Source of the DNA: Lachnospiraceae bacterium
Lineage (GTDB): Bacteria; Bacillota; Clostridia; Lachnospirales; Lachnospiraceae
Direction: 5' to 3'
Length of the DNA: 64,000 bases
Assembly (NCBI GenBank): GCA_015058015.1
Contig: SVDM01000001.1
Coordinates: 310,001-374,000, forward strand
Part shown: piece by piece, positions 55,147 to 64,000 of the stretch
Position numbering within the stretch: position 1 is the first letter of the stretch
Layout: the number at the start of each line of letters is the position of its first letter
The notes under the pieces: model-generated
Databases searched by the model: none
Seen by the model: only the letters and a program-made list of their open reading frames with translations
Told to the model about the DNA's origin: nothing
Translations under genes and position numbers: made by a program

Positions 55147-55842
55147 TTAGTTAGAAGAAGAAACCATTGATTTTTTCTGTGTATTATCAGCTGTTGCTGT
55201 CTCGGAAGACAGAAGCTTTGATCTAAAGAATACTGAACAAACAGCTGTTGTAAGGACTCCTGCGACAATAGCTTCAGGCACACCGTTGGTTCCGATAACT
55301 CCAAGGATTACTGCATAGAGAGTATCAAAAGATTTACCGATAACCTGTGCATAGGTCTGTCCGAACAGGAAATAGATAAGGTTCATAACAAGAAGTGTGT
55401 TAGTCATGGACCCTGCAATACCTGCTACTGCAAGAGAAACTGTTGTTCCTACTTTAAGCTTTCCAAAAAGCTTTCTCATTCCTGCAAATACGTAGTAAGC
55501 AACTACACCGATTAAGATTCTGGGAATAAAGCATACAATCAAGCTCTGGGGACCACCATGAATTTCTCCCATTGAGTAGAATGGTGAGAATACAAATGAT
55601 GTAATAGTCGGATTAATCGTACCGTTAATAAGGCTTGTACATCCGAATACAAATCCGAGAAAAGCGCCCTGCTTCGGTCCCATAAGAATTGCTCCGATAA
55701 TTACCGGAATGTGAATCGTTGTGGCTTTGATAACACCAAGGGGGATATATCCCAGACCCGGCACCATAGCCAGAAGTACGATGATAGCTGAAAATAATGC
55801 CAGCTGCACCATGTTGGTTGTTTTTTTAGATACGTTATTCAT
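55147..55842 (-). CDS. ECF transporter S component (candidate pantothenate transporter)
   Basis: The 231-residue membrane protein has about six helices and the ECF S-component pattern: MVQLALFSAIIVLLAMVPGLGYIPLG near the N-terminus, HIPVIIGAILMGPKQGAFLGFVFG, and a late GVPEAIVAGVLTTAV helix. S components bind a vitamin and share an energising EcfAAT module encoded elsewhere. The next genes downstream are coaX and coaBC, which use pantothenate, so PanT is a reasonable guess. Substrate specificity is not provable from the sequence. ATG follows GGAGG. Confidence 0.85.
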   Translation of the reverse strand: MNNVSKKTTNMVQLALFSAIIVLLAMVPGLGYIPLGVIKATTIHIPVIIGAILMGPKQGAFLGFVFGCTSLINGTINPTITSFVFSPFYSMGEIHGGPQSLIVCFIPRILIGVVAYYVFAGMRKLFGKLKVGTTVSLAVAGIAGSMTNTLLVMNLIYFLFGQTYAQVIGKSFDTLYAVILGVIGTNGVPEAIVAGVLTTAVCSVFFRSKLLSSETATADNTQKKSMVSSSN

Positions 55843-55926
55843 TTCTTTAACCTCCGTTATTATTCACCCTAAAGTGGTGATACAATACATTTACCGGTTA
55901 ATTTGCCATGCATCATTATAACAACT

Positions 55927-57465
55927 TTACATAGGAATAACAAGACTTTTTCCCGTCATTTCCGCAGGCTTTTCAATTCCCATAACTTCAAGTAAAGTTG
56001 GGGCTATATCAGCCAGGCAGCCGCCCTCTCTTAAAGTACATTTCTTATCGTAATTTATAAGGATAAAGGGTACGGGATTGGTGGTGTGAGCAGTAAAGCT
56101 CTCACCTGTCTCGTAATCTATGAGTTGTTCTGAGTTACCGTGGTCTGCACATAAGAAACATACGCCTCCCACTGAAATTAAAGCATCGATTGCCTTACCC
56201 ACGCATTCATCAACTGCTTCGCAGGCCTTAATTGCTGCCTCTAACACCCCTGTATGGCCAACCATATCGGGATTAGCGAAGTTGATGATAATAAGGTCAT
56301 ACTTCTGTGAGGTAATAGCACCGCAAAGCTTATCGCGCACCTCGTAAGCGCTCATCTCCGGCTTTAAGTCGTAAGTAGCAACCTTGGGGGAATTAACCAG
56401 GAATCTGTCTTCTCCCTCATAAGGTTCCTCGATACCACCGTTAAAGAAGAAGGTAACATGGGCGTATTTCTCAGTCTCTGCAATACGGGCCTGCTTCATT
56501 CCAAGGCTTGAAATATACTGACCTAATGTATTATTAATCTCAACCTTGTGGAATGCCACCGCTTTCTTGGGAATAGTCACATCGTATTCTGTAAAGCAGG
56601 TATAACAGGTTTTAATACGTGGTCCTCTGTCGAATCCGTCAAAATCATCTAAGCAGAAGGTCTTGGTTATCTGGCGAGCCCTGTCCGGTCTGAAGTTAAA
56701 GAAGATAACAGAGTCATTATCCTTAACTGTGGCTACAGGCTTGCCTCCTTCTGTAACTACTATCGGCTTAATAAATTCATCCGTAACCCCTGCATCGTAA
56801 GAATTCTGTATACCCGTAACAGCATCAGTTACTTCAGTACCAATACCCTTTGTAAGTGCGTCATAAGCCTCCTTGGTACGCTCCCATCTGTTATCCCTGT
56901 CCATTGCATAGTATCTTCCGATAACAGTGGCCACTTTACCGACACCTATTTCCTTAATCTTTTCTTCAAGTTCAGCTACATAACCCTTACCGGATGTGGG
57001 TGAAGTATCTCTTCCATCCATAAAACAGTGAACGAACACTTTAGAGATACCCTCTTTCTTAGCCATCTCAAGTAAAGCATACATATGCGTATTGTGAGAA
57101 TGTACACCGCCGTCAGATACCAGACCCCAGATATGAACGCAAGTATCATGCTCTCTGGCATTGGCAAATGCCGCCTTTAAGGCATCATTTTCAAAGAACA
57201 CACCATCTTCTATCTCTTTTGTAATTCGGGTAAGCTCCTGATAAACTATCCTTCCTGCACCCATGTTAAGGTGTCCCACCTCAGAGTTACCCATCTGTCC
57301 GTCAGGAAGTCCTACATGAAGGCCGCTGGCATTACCATGCACAAAGGGATACTCCTTCATCAACCTGTCAATATTCGGGGTCTTAGCCTGATATACCGCA
57401 TTCCCTTCCGTTTTCTCATTCAACCCAAATCCATCCAAGATCATAAGTACTGTAGGTTTGCTCAT
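55927..57465 (-). CDS. gpmI: 2,3-bisphosphoglycerate-independent phosphoglycerate mutase
   Basis: GpmI interconverts 3- and 2-phosphoglycerate in glycolysis using two Mn2+ ions. The 512-residue protein has Asp 11 in MILDGFGL, the phosphorylated serine Ser 61 in GNSEVGHLNMGAGR, GRDTSPTSG near residue 155, GRYYAMDRD near 190 and the C-terminal CADHGNSE metal ligands. ATG follows AAAGGA. It stands between the ECF gene and the terminator that ends the heme/cobalamin operon. Confidence 0.97.
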   Translation of the reverse strand: MSKPTVLMILDGFGLNEKTEGNAVYQAKTPNIDRLMKEYPFVHGNASGLHVGLPDGQMGNSEVGHLNMGAGRIVYQELTRITKEIEDGVFFENDALKAAFANAREHDTCVHIWGLVSDGGVHSHNTHMYALLEMAKKEGISKVFVHCFMDGRDTSPTSGKGYVAELEEKIKEIGVGKVATVIGRYYAMDRDNRWERTKEAYDALTKGIGTEVTDAVTGIQNSYDAGVTDEFIKPIVVTEGGKPVATVKDNDSVIFFNFRPDRARQITKTFCLDDFDGFDRGPRIKTCYTCFTEYDVTIPKKAVAFHKVEINNTLGQYISSLGMKQARIAETEKYAHVTFFFNGGIEEPYEGEDRFLVNSPKVATYDLKPEMSAYEVRDKLCGAITSQKYDLIIINFANPDMVGHTGVLEAAIKACEAVDECVGKAIDALISVGGVCFLCADHGNSEQLIDYETGESFTAHTTNPVPFILINYDKKCTLREGGCLADIAPTLLEVMGIEKPAEMTGKSLVIPM

Positions 57466-57550
57466 ATTATCTGTCCTTTCGTATTGTATTATATTCCAAA
57501 AGACCTCAAGTCGTTATTTCCAAATCGATTATATCATACATTACATAACT

Positions 57551-57582
57551 AGTCACGGGGGCGGAAAACCGCCCCCGTGACT
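57551..57582 (-). terminator. Terminator-like hairpin at the end of the tetrapyrrole operon
   Basis: A perfect 14-bp inverted repeat (AGTCACGGGGGCGG at 57551-57564, CCGCCCCCGTGACT at 57569-57582) encloses AAAA, six bases past the cbiK stop. The following sequence on the minus strand has few T residues, so termination may need help. Confidence 0.7.
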
Positions 57583-57588
57583 GTATTA

Positions 57589-58368
57589 TTATATATTCTC
57601 TTTTACTAATTCTACAAAACGATTACGAACCTCCGGGTATTCTCCAAGGCCCTTCATATTACCACGAACCTTATAACCCTTGGATTCAAGTACACTCTTC
57701 CATGAATCTGCCTCATCACCCATCAAATCATCATGGGCATGAACACCTGCAACAATCATAAGAGGTGCAAGGATAAATGTTGTATCATCGGGAACATTGC
57801 CGTCAATTACTTTTACGATATCATCAAAATCCGGTTTTCCTTCAACAGTTCCGATAAAGATATCATCGCATTTGTAATCATTAACAGCCAATTGATGCGC
57901 AATATCCGTATAAATCTTATTCTGAACATGGTCTGTTCCATGTCCCATGAAAAGAAGAATCTCGTTATCCTTTATTCCAACATCGTTTCTATAAGTCGTG
58001 TTAAGGAATCTTGCCATTCTATCAATGTCTGTCCTGGAATAAATAAGAGCCTTACCAACCTTTAAGGAATCAAACTTGTCCCTGAATTCCTCAACATCAT
58101 CAACTATAGTGTTATACTCAATAGCCTTCATAATATGTGTAGGCTGAATAAACAAATCCGTAACACCATCCGCCAAAATATCCTTCATTGCATCCTTAAT
58201 AAGGGGATGTCCGGTCTTGGCAGCTATCTTACGGCTGGTCCATGCAGAGTATATTGCATAGTCCGGAAAAGCCTTCTTGATGTCATCCTCAATGGCATCA
58301 ATTGTTTTCTTTCTTGTGTCTTCCACGGTTGTACCGAAACTTACAACCAAAATTGCCTTTTTGCTCAT
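57589..58368 (-). CDS. cbiK: Sirohydrochlorin cobaltochelatase
   Basis: CbiK inserts cobalt into sirohydrochlorin (or precorrin-2) in the anaerobic cobalamin route. The chosen ATG follows GGAGG and gives MSKKAILVVSFGTT and 259 residues, the usual CbiK length. Metal-site histidines are visible in IQPTHIMKAIEYN, FMGHGTDH and VAGVHAHDDLMGDEADSW. It is the last gene of the tetrapyrrole operon, 61 bases after hemA. No signal peptide is present, so it is the cytosolic biosynthetic form. Confidence 0.94.
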   Translation of the reverse strand: MSKKAILVVSFGTTVEDTRKKTIDAIEDDIKKAFPDYAIYSAWTSRKIAAKTGHPLIKDAMKDILADGVTDLFIQPTHIMKAIEYNTIVDDVEEFRDKFDSLKVGKALIYSRTDIDRMARFLNTTYRNDVGIKDNEILLFMGHGTDHVQNKIYTDIAHQLAVNDYKCDDIFIGTVEGKPDFDDIVKVIDGNVPDDTTFILAPLMIVAGVHAHDDLMGDEADSWKSVLESKGYKVRGNMKGLGEYPEVRNRFVELVKENI

Positions 58369-58429
58369 AATCAATCCTCCAAAAGTGTTGTGACGCAACT
58401 ATACGTTACTATTCTCCTTTGAAGGTTCC

Positions 58430-59671
58430 CTACTCTTTTGTCTCTTCCAGATGGAAGAGGTTGTTTAACATCTTGGTGTATTCTTCCTGACTTTCAGCAG
58501 AGTCAAGTTGTTTTAATTCAACGATAGGTTCACGTACCAGTTTCTTCAAAGATGCGGCGAGAATCTTCTTAAGAATTCGCTTCTCCCTATCGCTAAGGTC
58601 TAATTTACGATTAAGATAGGAGTAGGACTCCTCAGTTATCTCATCACAACGTTGGTGAAGTGACTGAATGGTGGAATCCACGCGACTTTCAAACAGCCAT
58701 GTTATAGTCTCACTCACAGCCGTCTCTATCTCTTCTTTGCAACAATCCATAAGTCGCTCACGCTCAGCCTTATTCTGTCTTGATATTTCATCCAAGGTGT
58801 CAAGATTAATCAAGTCAGCATCGAATCTTACGGCTACCTCCGGATCAATATCTCTGGGTGCTGCCAAATCAAGAAAGGTTACATGATTGGTAAAATCACA
58901 TTCATCGGCAAACACCGTATAATGAGGCGATGAGGTAGCTGATATAACTATATCTGCAGATTTAAGCTCTTCCATCCTGTCATCATAAAGAGCAATCTTT
59001 AACTGCGGATACTCTTGCTTTACATCCTTAGCATGAGCTATATTACGGCTACACATTGTTACACATTTAACATTATACTCTCTAACATATGTAAGCGCAA
59101 GTTTTGCTGTGTCTCCGCTACCGATAATCAAAACTTTTTTATTATCAAAACCGCATCGTTTTTCAGTCTCCTTGATTCCTATATAACTAACAGAAAGAGG
59201 AATCTCACTGACTTTGTATTTGGTTTTTATAGCCTTGGCGCAGGCCATAGAATTCTCCACTATACGATGCATCTCCTTCTTGGCATAACCAAGGGCACTT
59301 GATAGCATGAGGGCATCTTTAAGCTGGCCGAGAATCTGATCTTCTCCAAGCACTGCAGACTCAAGTCCCGCTGCAATACGGAAGATATAGTAGATAGCCT
59401 CATCTCCCGACTTCTCAATGAGAATATCCGTAAGGTCAACCTTTTTGAAGGTATTCACGTATAAATCTACCATATAATCCTTCTGTTCATCCGTATCAAA
59501 TAGGTAGAAGATTTCGCTTCTGTAGCAGGTTGCCAGCACAAGGCACTGCCCCACTCCGCCGGCTTCAGCTTTTTGCATGAAATCAATCTTTGAGCTCTCG
59601 GTAAAAGATATATGATCTCTTACATCAAGAGGAGCATTCTTATAGTTTATTCCAATAAATCCAAACTGCAT
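58430..59671 (-). CDS. hemA: Glutamyl-tRNA reductase
   Basis: HemA reduces glutamyl-tRNA to glutamate-1-semialdehyde with NADPH, the first committed step of tetrapyrrole synthesis. The 413-residue protein has catalytic Cys 49 in LVLATCYRSEIF, the GEDQILGQLKDA segment, a NADPH-binding fold (VLIIGSGDTAKLAL) and the C-terminal dimerisation helices. The N-terminal reading GINYKNAPLDVRD is typical. ATG follows AAGGA. It is 11 bases after hemL. Confidence 0.95.
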   Translation of the reverse strand: MQFGFIGINYKNAPLDVRDHISFTESSKIDFMQKAEAGGVGQCLVLATCYRSEIFYLFDTDEQKDYMVDLYVNTFKKVDLTDILIEKSGDEAIYYIFRIAAGLESAVLGEDQILGQLKDALMLSSALGYAKKEMHRIVENSMACAKAIKTKYKVSEIPLSVSYIGIKETEKRCGFDNKKVLIIGSGDTAKLALTYVREYNVKCVTMCSRNIAHAKDVKQEYPQLKIALYDDRMEELKSADIVISATSSPHYTVFADECDFTNHVTFLDLAAPRDIDPEVAVRFDADLINLDTLDEISRQNKAERERLMDCCKEEIETAVSETITWLFESRVDSTIQSLHQRCDEITEESYSYLNRKLDLSDREKRILKKILAASLKKLVREPIVELKQLDSAESQEEYTKMLNNLFHLEETKE

Positions 59672-59682
59672 TTTTATAATCC

Positions 59683-60954
59683 TTATCCGAAATACGACTT
59701 GATAACATCACAAGTCTTATTTAAATCTTCATCACTGTGAGCGTTTGACACAAACATGGCCTCAAATTGGCTTGGAGCCACATAGATATCACGCTCAAGA
59801 AGATATTTGAAATACTTGGCGTATTCTTCAGTATCAGAAGATGTGGCGCTTTCAAAGTTTGTCACCGCCTCTTTGGTAAAGAAAACGCTCATTAAAGAAC
59901 CAACCCTGTTGGTGTGTACCCTTCCACCGGAAGCAGATTTGATAGCTTCATCAAGAACTTCCGTCTTTTTCTCCAGTCTCTTATAAATATCCCTGTCTTC
60001 TTTTAAGATATTAAGTGTTGCAAGACCTGCCGCTGTGGCAATGGGGTTACCTGATAAGGTTCCCGCCTGATATACAGGGCCATCGGGTGATACACATCTC
60101 ATAATATCTTCTCTTCCGCCATACGCACCCACGGGCATACCGCCTCCGATAATCTTACCTAATGTAGTCATATCAGGAGTGATACCAAAGTATTCCTGAG
60201 CACCACCAAGGGCAAGACGAAATCCGGTAATTACTTCATCAAAGATTAAAAGGGCACCGTTTTTTGTAGTAATATCTCTCAAGAACTGTAAGAAACCGTC
60301 CTTTGGAAGTACAACTCCCATATTGGCAGCAACAGGTTCAACTATTACCGCTGCTATCTCTCCTGCATATTCTTTGAAGAGTTTTTCGACAGATTCCTCA
60401 TTGTTATAATCGGCCACAAGAGTATGCTTGGAATAATCCGCAGGAACACCCGCAGAATCAAGTACTGATGTGGTAAGGGCAGCAGAACCCGCTTTTACGA
60501 GAAGTCCGTCGGAATGTCCGTGATAACATCCCTGGAACTTTATTATCTTATCTCTCTTAGTATATCCTCTGGCCACACGAATAGCGCTCATAACCGCTTC
60601 CGTACCGGAGCTAACCAAACGGCTTATTTCAATAGACGGTACCAACTCAGCAAGGAGTTCTGCCATCTCAATCTCTCTTTTTGTAGGCGCTCCGTAAGTA
60701 AGACCATCATCACATGCAGTCTTAACGGCCTCAAGAACCCTTATGTCTGCAGATCCTAAGATTCCCGGTCCCCAGGAACATACATAATCAATCATCTCAT
60801 TACCATCAACATCGGTAATTCTATCTCCCTTTGCCTTGGCAATAAATCTGGGCGTACATCCCACAGAACGAAAAGACCTTACAGGAGAATTAACTCCTCC
60901 CGGCAGATGCTTCTTGGCCCGCTCGTAAAGCTCGGCTGATAATTTGTCATTCAT
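59683..60954 (-). CDS. hemL: Glutamate-1-semialdehyde 2,1-aminomutase
   Basis: HemL converts glutamate-1-semialdehyde to 5-aminolevulinate with pyridoxamine phosphate. The 423-residue protein has HLPGGVNSPVRSF at the N-terminus, SSGTEAVMSAIRVARGYT, GCYHGHSDG, LIFDEVITGFR and the cofactor lysine in TTLGKIIGGGMPVGAYGG. ATG follows AGGAGG. It is 11 bases after hemB. Confidence 0.97.
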   Translation of the reverse strand: MNDKLSAELYERAKKHLPGGVNSPVRSFRSVGCTPRFIAKAKGDRITDVDGNEMIDYVCSWGPGILGSADIRVLEAVKTACDDGLTYGAPTKREIEMAELLAELVPSIEISRLVSSGTEAVMSAIRVARGYTKRDKIIKFQGCYHGHSDGLLVKAGSAALTTSVLDSAGVPADYSKHTLVADYNNEESVEKLFKEYAGEIAAVIVEPVAANMGVVLPKDGFLQFLRDITTKNGALLIFDEVITGFRLALGGAQEYFGITPDMTTLGKIIGGGMPVGAYGGREDIMRCVSPDGPVYQAGTLSGNPIATAAGLATLNILKEDRDIYKRLEKKTEVLDEAIKSASGGRVHTNRVGSLMSVFFTKEAVTNFESATSSDTEEYAKYFKYLLERDIYVAPSQFEAMFVSNAHSDEDLNKTCDVIKSYFG

Positions 60955-60965
60955 AATGGTTCCTC

Positions 60966-61949
60966 CTAGCCTATAATTCCTTTTTGAATCATCTCTGCTA
61001 TCTCTTTAGCATAATAAGTAATATAGATGTCCACGCCGGCACGATATGCGCTTACTGCCATCTCGGCAACGATTCTGTCTTCATCTATCCAGCCCTTTGC
61101 GGCAGCTGCTTTAACCATGGCATATTCACCGCTTACACTGTAGGCTGCAATGGGGAGGTCCACCATATCTCTGGCATTTGCCACTATATCAAGATATGAC
61201 ATAGCCGGCTTTACCATAACGATGTCGGCGCCTTCTTCAATATCAAGCATAATCTCCTTGATGCCTTCTCTTCCGTTATGGAAGTCCATCTGATAAGACT
61301 TTCTGTCACCAAAAGAAGGAGCACTTCCTGCAGCTTCTCTAAAGGGGCCGTAGAATGCCGAAGCGTACTTGGCTGAATATGCCATAATGGGCACATTCTT
61401 AAATCCGTTATTATCAAGAACCTCTCTTATGGCCGCAACTCTTCCGTCCATCATGTCAGAGGGCGCCACCATATCCGCACCTGCCTCAGCATGGGAAAGG
61501 GCTGTCTTAGCCAGAAGTTCTAACGTTTCATCGTTAAGTACATCTCCGTCACAGATAACTCCGCAATGACCATGGGAGGTGTACTCGCAAAGACATACAT
61601 CAGTAATATAGTACATATCCGGGCAAACTCTTTTGCCTTCCTTCAAAGCTCTTTGAACTACACCGCAGGGATTGTAGGCCTCAGACGCCTGTTCGTCCTT
61701 CTTGTCCGGAATCCCGAAAAGCATTACCGCATGAACCCCTGCTTCAAAAAGCTCTTTAAACTTTTCTCCGACTCTGTCAACGGTATATCTGTATTGGCCG
61801 GGCATAGCGTCGATTTCTTCCACCTTGTCCGTACCTTCCATTACGAACATAGGATATACTAGAGACGCTGCATCAACTCTGGTCTCACGAACCATTTTCC
61901 TTAAGGTTTCACCGTTTCGAAGTCTTCTTGGTCTAACTGTCATATCCAT
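60966..61949 (-). CDS. hemB: 5-aminolevulinate dehydratase (porphobilinogen synthase)
   Basis: HemB condenses two 5-aminolevulinates to porphobilinogen. The 327-residue protein has the metal-binding cysteine segment DVCLCEYTSHGHCG near residue 120, which suggests a zinc-type enzyme. The two Schiff-base lysines lie in YSAKYASAFYGPFR and VMVKPAMSYLDI. The start MDMTVRPRRLR follows AGAAGG by eight bases. It is 21 bases after cobA-hemD. Confidence 0.97.
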   Translation of the reverse strand: MDMTVRPRRLRNGETLRKMVRETRVDAASLVYPMFVMEGTDKVEEIDAMPGQYRYTVDRVGEKFKELFEAGVHAVMLFGIPDKKDEQASEAYNPCGVVQRALKEGKRVCPDMYYITDVCLCEYTSHGHCGVICDGDVLNDETLELLAKTALSHAEAGADMVAPSDMMDGRVAAIREVLDNNGFKNVPIMAYSAKYASAFYGPFREAAGSAPSFGDRKSYQMDFHNGREGIKEIMLDIEEGADIVMVKPAMSYLDIVANARDMVDLPIAAYSVSGEYAMVKAAAAKGWIDEDRIVAEMAVSAYRAGVDIYITYYAKEIAEMIQKGIIG

Positions 61950-61970
61950 AATATATGCCTTCTTTCTGTA

Positions 61971-63476
61971 CTATTTGCCAACGTAATCTAGAACACATTG
62001 ACACATACTGTCTATAGTAGCCTTAGCAGCTGTAATTGTCTTAAATCCGTACTCCTTAGCAGCCTCTTCCGTCTGTCTTCCGATGCAAACACCTAAAACA
62101 GTTGAGAAGTCCTTGGTTTCTTTTGCTAACTTAACAAAGTTATGAACAGTTGATGCACTGGTAAATGTCACCATGTCAATCTCACCCTTTGCTAAAAGAG
62201 AGTCAAGGTCTAACCAGTCATACTTGGCTGTCTCCGTATCGTAAACAGGAATATCTGCGAATTTGGCAGGAGTTAGCGCAAGTTCTTCTGTAAGAATAGG
62301 GTTACCTATGGTCGCTCTTGGAATAAGGACATTATCCTTATCTGTCAAAACCTTCTTAAGCTCTTTTGCCAAATGCTCGTTATCAAATACTTCCGGAACA
62401 AGATCACATACAATTCCGTGTTCTGCTAAATCTTTGGCGGTGCCGGAACCAATGGCTGCGAACTTAATACCGGCTAATGTTCTTACATCAATAGCGTCTT
62501 TCCTTAATCTTTCAAAGAATACTTTTACTCCCGCAGGGGATGTGAATACTATCCATGTATAGTCGCTTAAATGTGACAGACTGTCTGTAAAGTCTTTGTT
62601 ATCACTGATAGGTATAAGCTCAATTGAGGGAATCTCAACTACTTCAGCACCCATGCTGCGAAGCTTGTGAGCAAGCTTACCGCTTCTTGTCTTGGGTCTG
62701 GTAACTATAATTTTATTACCAAAAAGAGGCTTCTTCTCAATCCAACATAATTTGTCATTAAGATTACATACTCTTCCCACCACAATAATAGCCGGTGTGG
62801 GAACAGGATTCTCGGCAAGTTTTGCTTCAAGAGTTGATATGGTAGCCACAACTCTTCTCTGATCAGATGTTGTTCCTCTTGATAATACTGCAGCCGGCAT
62901 ATCCGGATTCATACCTGCATCAAGAAGTCCCTTCATAACTTCCGGCAAAGCTGTAAGACCCATCATAAACACGATAGTTCCGTCAAGGTCAGCTAAGGCT
63001 TTGAAGTTGATATCAAGGGGAGCATCCTTTTTCTTATGGGCAGTAATCAACGTTATCGATGATGCAAAATCTCTATGAGTAACAGGAATACCGTTGTAAG
63101 CCGGAACCGCAATAGAAGATGTAACTCCCGGAACCACTTCGAATTCAACGCCACGTTCTAAGAGATATTCCGCTTCTTCTCCTCCTCTACCGAAGAGATA
63201 AGGGTCTCCTCCTTTAATACGTACGACCTGCTTACCTTCTAAGGCTTTCTCACAAATAATTCTGTTAGTCTCATGCTGAGGCAAGATATGCATTCCTGCG
63301 TGTTTGCCGGCATTGATGCATTCAGCGTCTCCCGGAATCATAGCTAGGATTCCCTGACCGGCCAAGGCATCATATACTACAACCTCTGCATTCTCAATTA
63401 TCTCTTTAGCTTTTACCGTAAGGAGTCCCGGGTCTCCCGGGCCTGCACCGATAAGCCAGACTTTTCCTTTGCTCAT
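61971..63476 (-). CDS. cobA-hemD: Uroporphyrinogen-III C-methyltransferase/uroporphyrinogen-III synthase fusion
   Basis: The 501-residue protein is a fusion. Residues 1-240 are the SAM-dependent methyltransferase (VWLIGAGPGDPGLLTVKA, GDPYLFGRGGEEA, GVTSSIAVPAYNGIPVTHR), which turns uroporphyrinogen III into precorrin-2. Residues from about 250 are uroporphyrinogen-III synthase (NKIIVTRPKTRSGKLAHKLRSMGAEVVEIPSIEL ... VTFTSASTVHNF). CobA-HemD fusions are common in Clostridia. The fusion channels the product towards siroheme and cobalamin rather than heme. It is between hemC (gap 96) and hemB (gap 21). Confidence 0.95.
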   Translation of the reverse strand: MSKGKVWLIGAGPGDPGLLTVKAKEIIENAEVVVYDALAGQGILAMIPGDAECINAGKHAGMHILPQHETNRIICEKALEGKQVVRIKGGDPYLFGRGGEEAEYLLERGVEFEVVPGVTSSIAVPAYNGIPVTHRDFASSITLITAHKKKDAPLDINFKALADLDGTIVFMMGLTALPEVMKGLLDAGMNPDMPAAVLSRGTTSDQRRVVATISTLEAKLAENPVPTPAIIVVGRVCNLNDKLCWIEKKPLFGNKIIVTRPKTRSGKLAHKLRSMGAEVVEIPSIELIPISDNKDFTDSLSHLSDYTWIVFTSPAGVKVFFERLRKDAIDVRTLAGIKFAAIGSGTAKDLAEHGIVCDLVPEVFDNEHLAKELKKVLTDKDNVLIPRATIGNPILTEELALTPAKFADIPVYDTETAKYDWLDLDSLLAKGEIDMVTFTSASTVHNFVKLAKETKDFSTVLGVCIGRQTEEAAKEYGFKTITAAKATIDSMCQCVLDYVGK

Positions 63477-63572
63477 ATTGTATCCTTTCTATTTAAATAT
63501 AATATTTTTAATGTAGACGCTTTATTATAAAGCTGTCCTCAAGCTATAATTATCTATCACTAAATATAGTGT

Positions 63573-64000
63573 CTATATTCGAGTCAGGAAAAAAGTTGCC
63601 ATGTCGGCGCCCAGGCGTTCTGCGTCGGACTTTGGGGCGGACATTACGTGCTTCTCGTATGACTTGGTGTCCTCGTGATAATAGAGGGCTGTCAGTTCAA
63701 GGTCGTCCCCTATAATCTTGGCATGGGCTGCAATAGGTGATGAACAGCCGCCGTTAACCCCTTTTACGAAGGCACGTTCTGCCAGGGCTTGGGCCGTAGC
63801 ATTCTCATCAAAAAAGCCTTGAAGAAAACCATAATCAACGCCTGCCCTGCCCTGTACACAAAGAATTCCCTGTCCACAGGAAGGAAGGAGTTCTTCCGGA
63901 TCGAAATACCTGCTTATTCTATCTTCCAGTCCAAGACGCTTTAAGCCTGCAGCCGCAAGAATTATTGCGCCGAATTCGCCTTCGTCAAGTTTACGAAGTC
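63573..64000 (-). CDS. hemC: Hydroxymethylbilane synthase (porphobilinogen deaminase), C-terminal part
   Basis: The gene runs off the right edge, so only the last 142 or so residues are present and its start is outside. The frame ends at TAG (63573-63575). It contains the family segments EGEFGAIILAAAGLKRLGL and PSCGQGILCVQ, and the dipyrromethane cofactor cysteine in GVNGGCSSPIAAHA. The enzyme polymerises four porphobilinogens to hydroxymethylbilane. It heads the visible hemC-cobA/hemD-hemB-hemL-hemA-cbiK cluster. Confidence 0.93.
   Translation of the reverse strand, partial: LRKLDEGEFGAIILAAAGLKRLGLEDRISRYFDPEELLPSCGQGILCVQGRAGVDYGFLQGFFDENATAQALAERAFVKGVNGGCSSPIAAHAKIIGDDLELTALYYHEDTKSYEKHVMSAPKSDAERLGADMATFFLTRI

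Noticed and set aside
63477..63572. Small palindromes between hemC and cobA-hemD
   Set aside because: GCTTTA/TAAAGC and CACTA/TAGTG are short and AT-rich, without a T-tract or riboswitch-like conserved core.
1..64000. Mobile elements, CRISPR arrays, defence systems, prophage or biosynthetic clusters
   Set aside because: No transposase, integrase, regularly spaced repeats, toxin-antitoxin or restriction genes were seen; gene density and composition are even throughout apart from the element at 44123-44265.

Overview
The window looks like chromosomal DNA of a motile, anaerobic Firmicute of the Lachnospiraceae type (Butyrivibrio, Pseudobutyrivibrio or Roseburia-like). This is inferred from gene content: a large single-chain pyruvate:ferredoxin oxidoreductase, a giant CoA-dehydratase activase fusion, an anaerobic CbiK cobaltochelatase, single-chain glycyl-tRNA synthetase, SPKTG-type sortase substrates, CheV, strong GGAGG ribosome binding sites and moderate G+C. 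Most genes lie on the minus strand in long, tightly spaced operons. I see no insertion sequence, prophage, CRISPR array, defence island or secondary-metabolite cluster.

Layout, left to right. 1-2392: a partial HD-GYP protein, tRNA-Thr(CGT), a stand-alone CheY-like receiver and a short FliD-like protein. 2393-6000: serC-serA-DUF1015 (serine synthesis). 6198-10681: leuB-ilvD-ilvB (branched-chain amino acids). 10835-13738: MATE transporter, tgt and yajC. 13863-14960: aroC. 15194-18758: two tandem sortase-anchored surface proteins, each behind an identical direct-repeat operator and promoter. 18916-20524: a DUF5662 protein and trpS. 20719-21042: a DUF1292 protein. 21067-30425: an operon of M16C peptidase, era, recO, glycyl- and glutamyl-tRNA synthetases and a UvrD-like helicase. 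30502-39617: pyruvate:ferredoxin oxidoreductase, a PAS/GGDEF/EAL protein, a DHHW lipoprotein and a rhomboid-like membrane protein.

39868-44115 holds the 1415-residue activase/dehydratase fusion on the plus strand, with an unusual hairpin between ribosome binding site and start codon. It is followed by a 143-nt element of nested inverted repeats. 44329-48223: a single-pass acidic protein, hisH, hisF and ung. 48306-50134: cheV and a DUF4352 lipoprotein. 50237-54948: coaX-coaBC, a small membrane protein, and an OmpR-family regulator with its kinase. 55147-57465: an ECF transporter S component (possibly for pantothenate) and gpmI. 57589-64000: hemC (partial), cobA-hemD, hemB, hemL, hemA and cbiK, which run from glutamyl-tRNA to precorrin-2 and then to cobalt insertion.

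Most genes are ordinary core metabolism. The items most worth a second look are the Pho-box-like direct repeats shared by the two surface-protein promoters, the mosaic pattern of that gene pair, the structured spacer in front of the activase gene, the inverted-repeat element at 44123-44265, the apparently catalytically dead rhomboid with a zinc ribbon, and the short FliD-like protein. I did not find a clear, wholly new multi-gene system.
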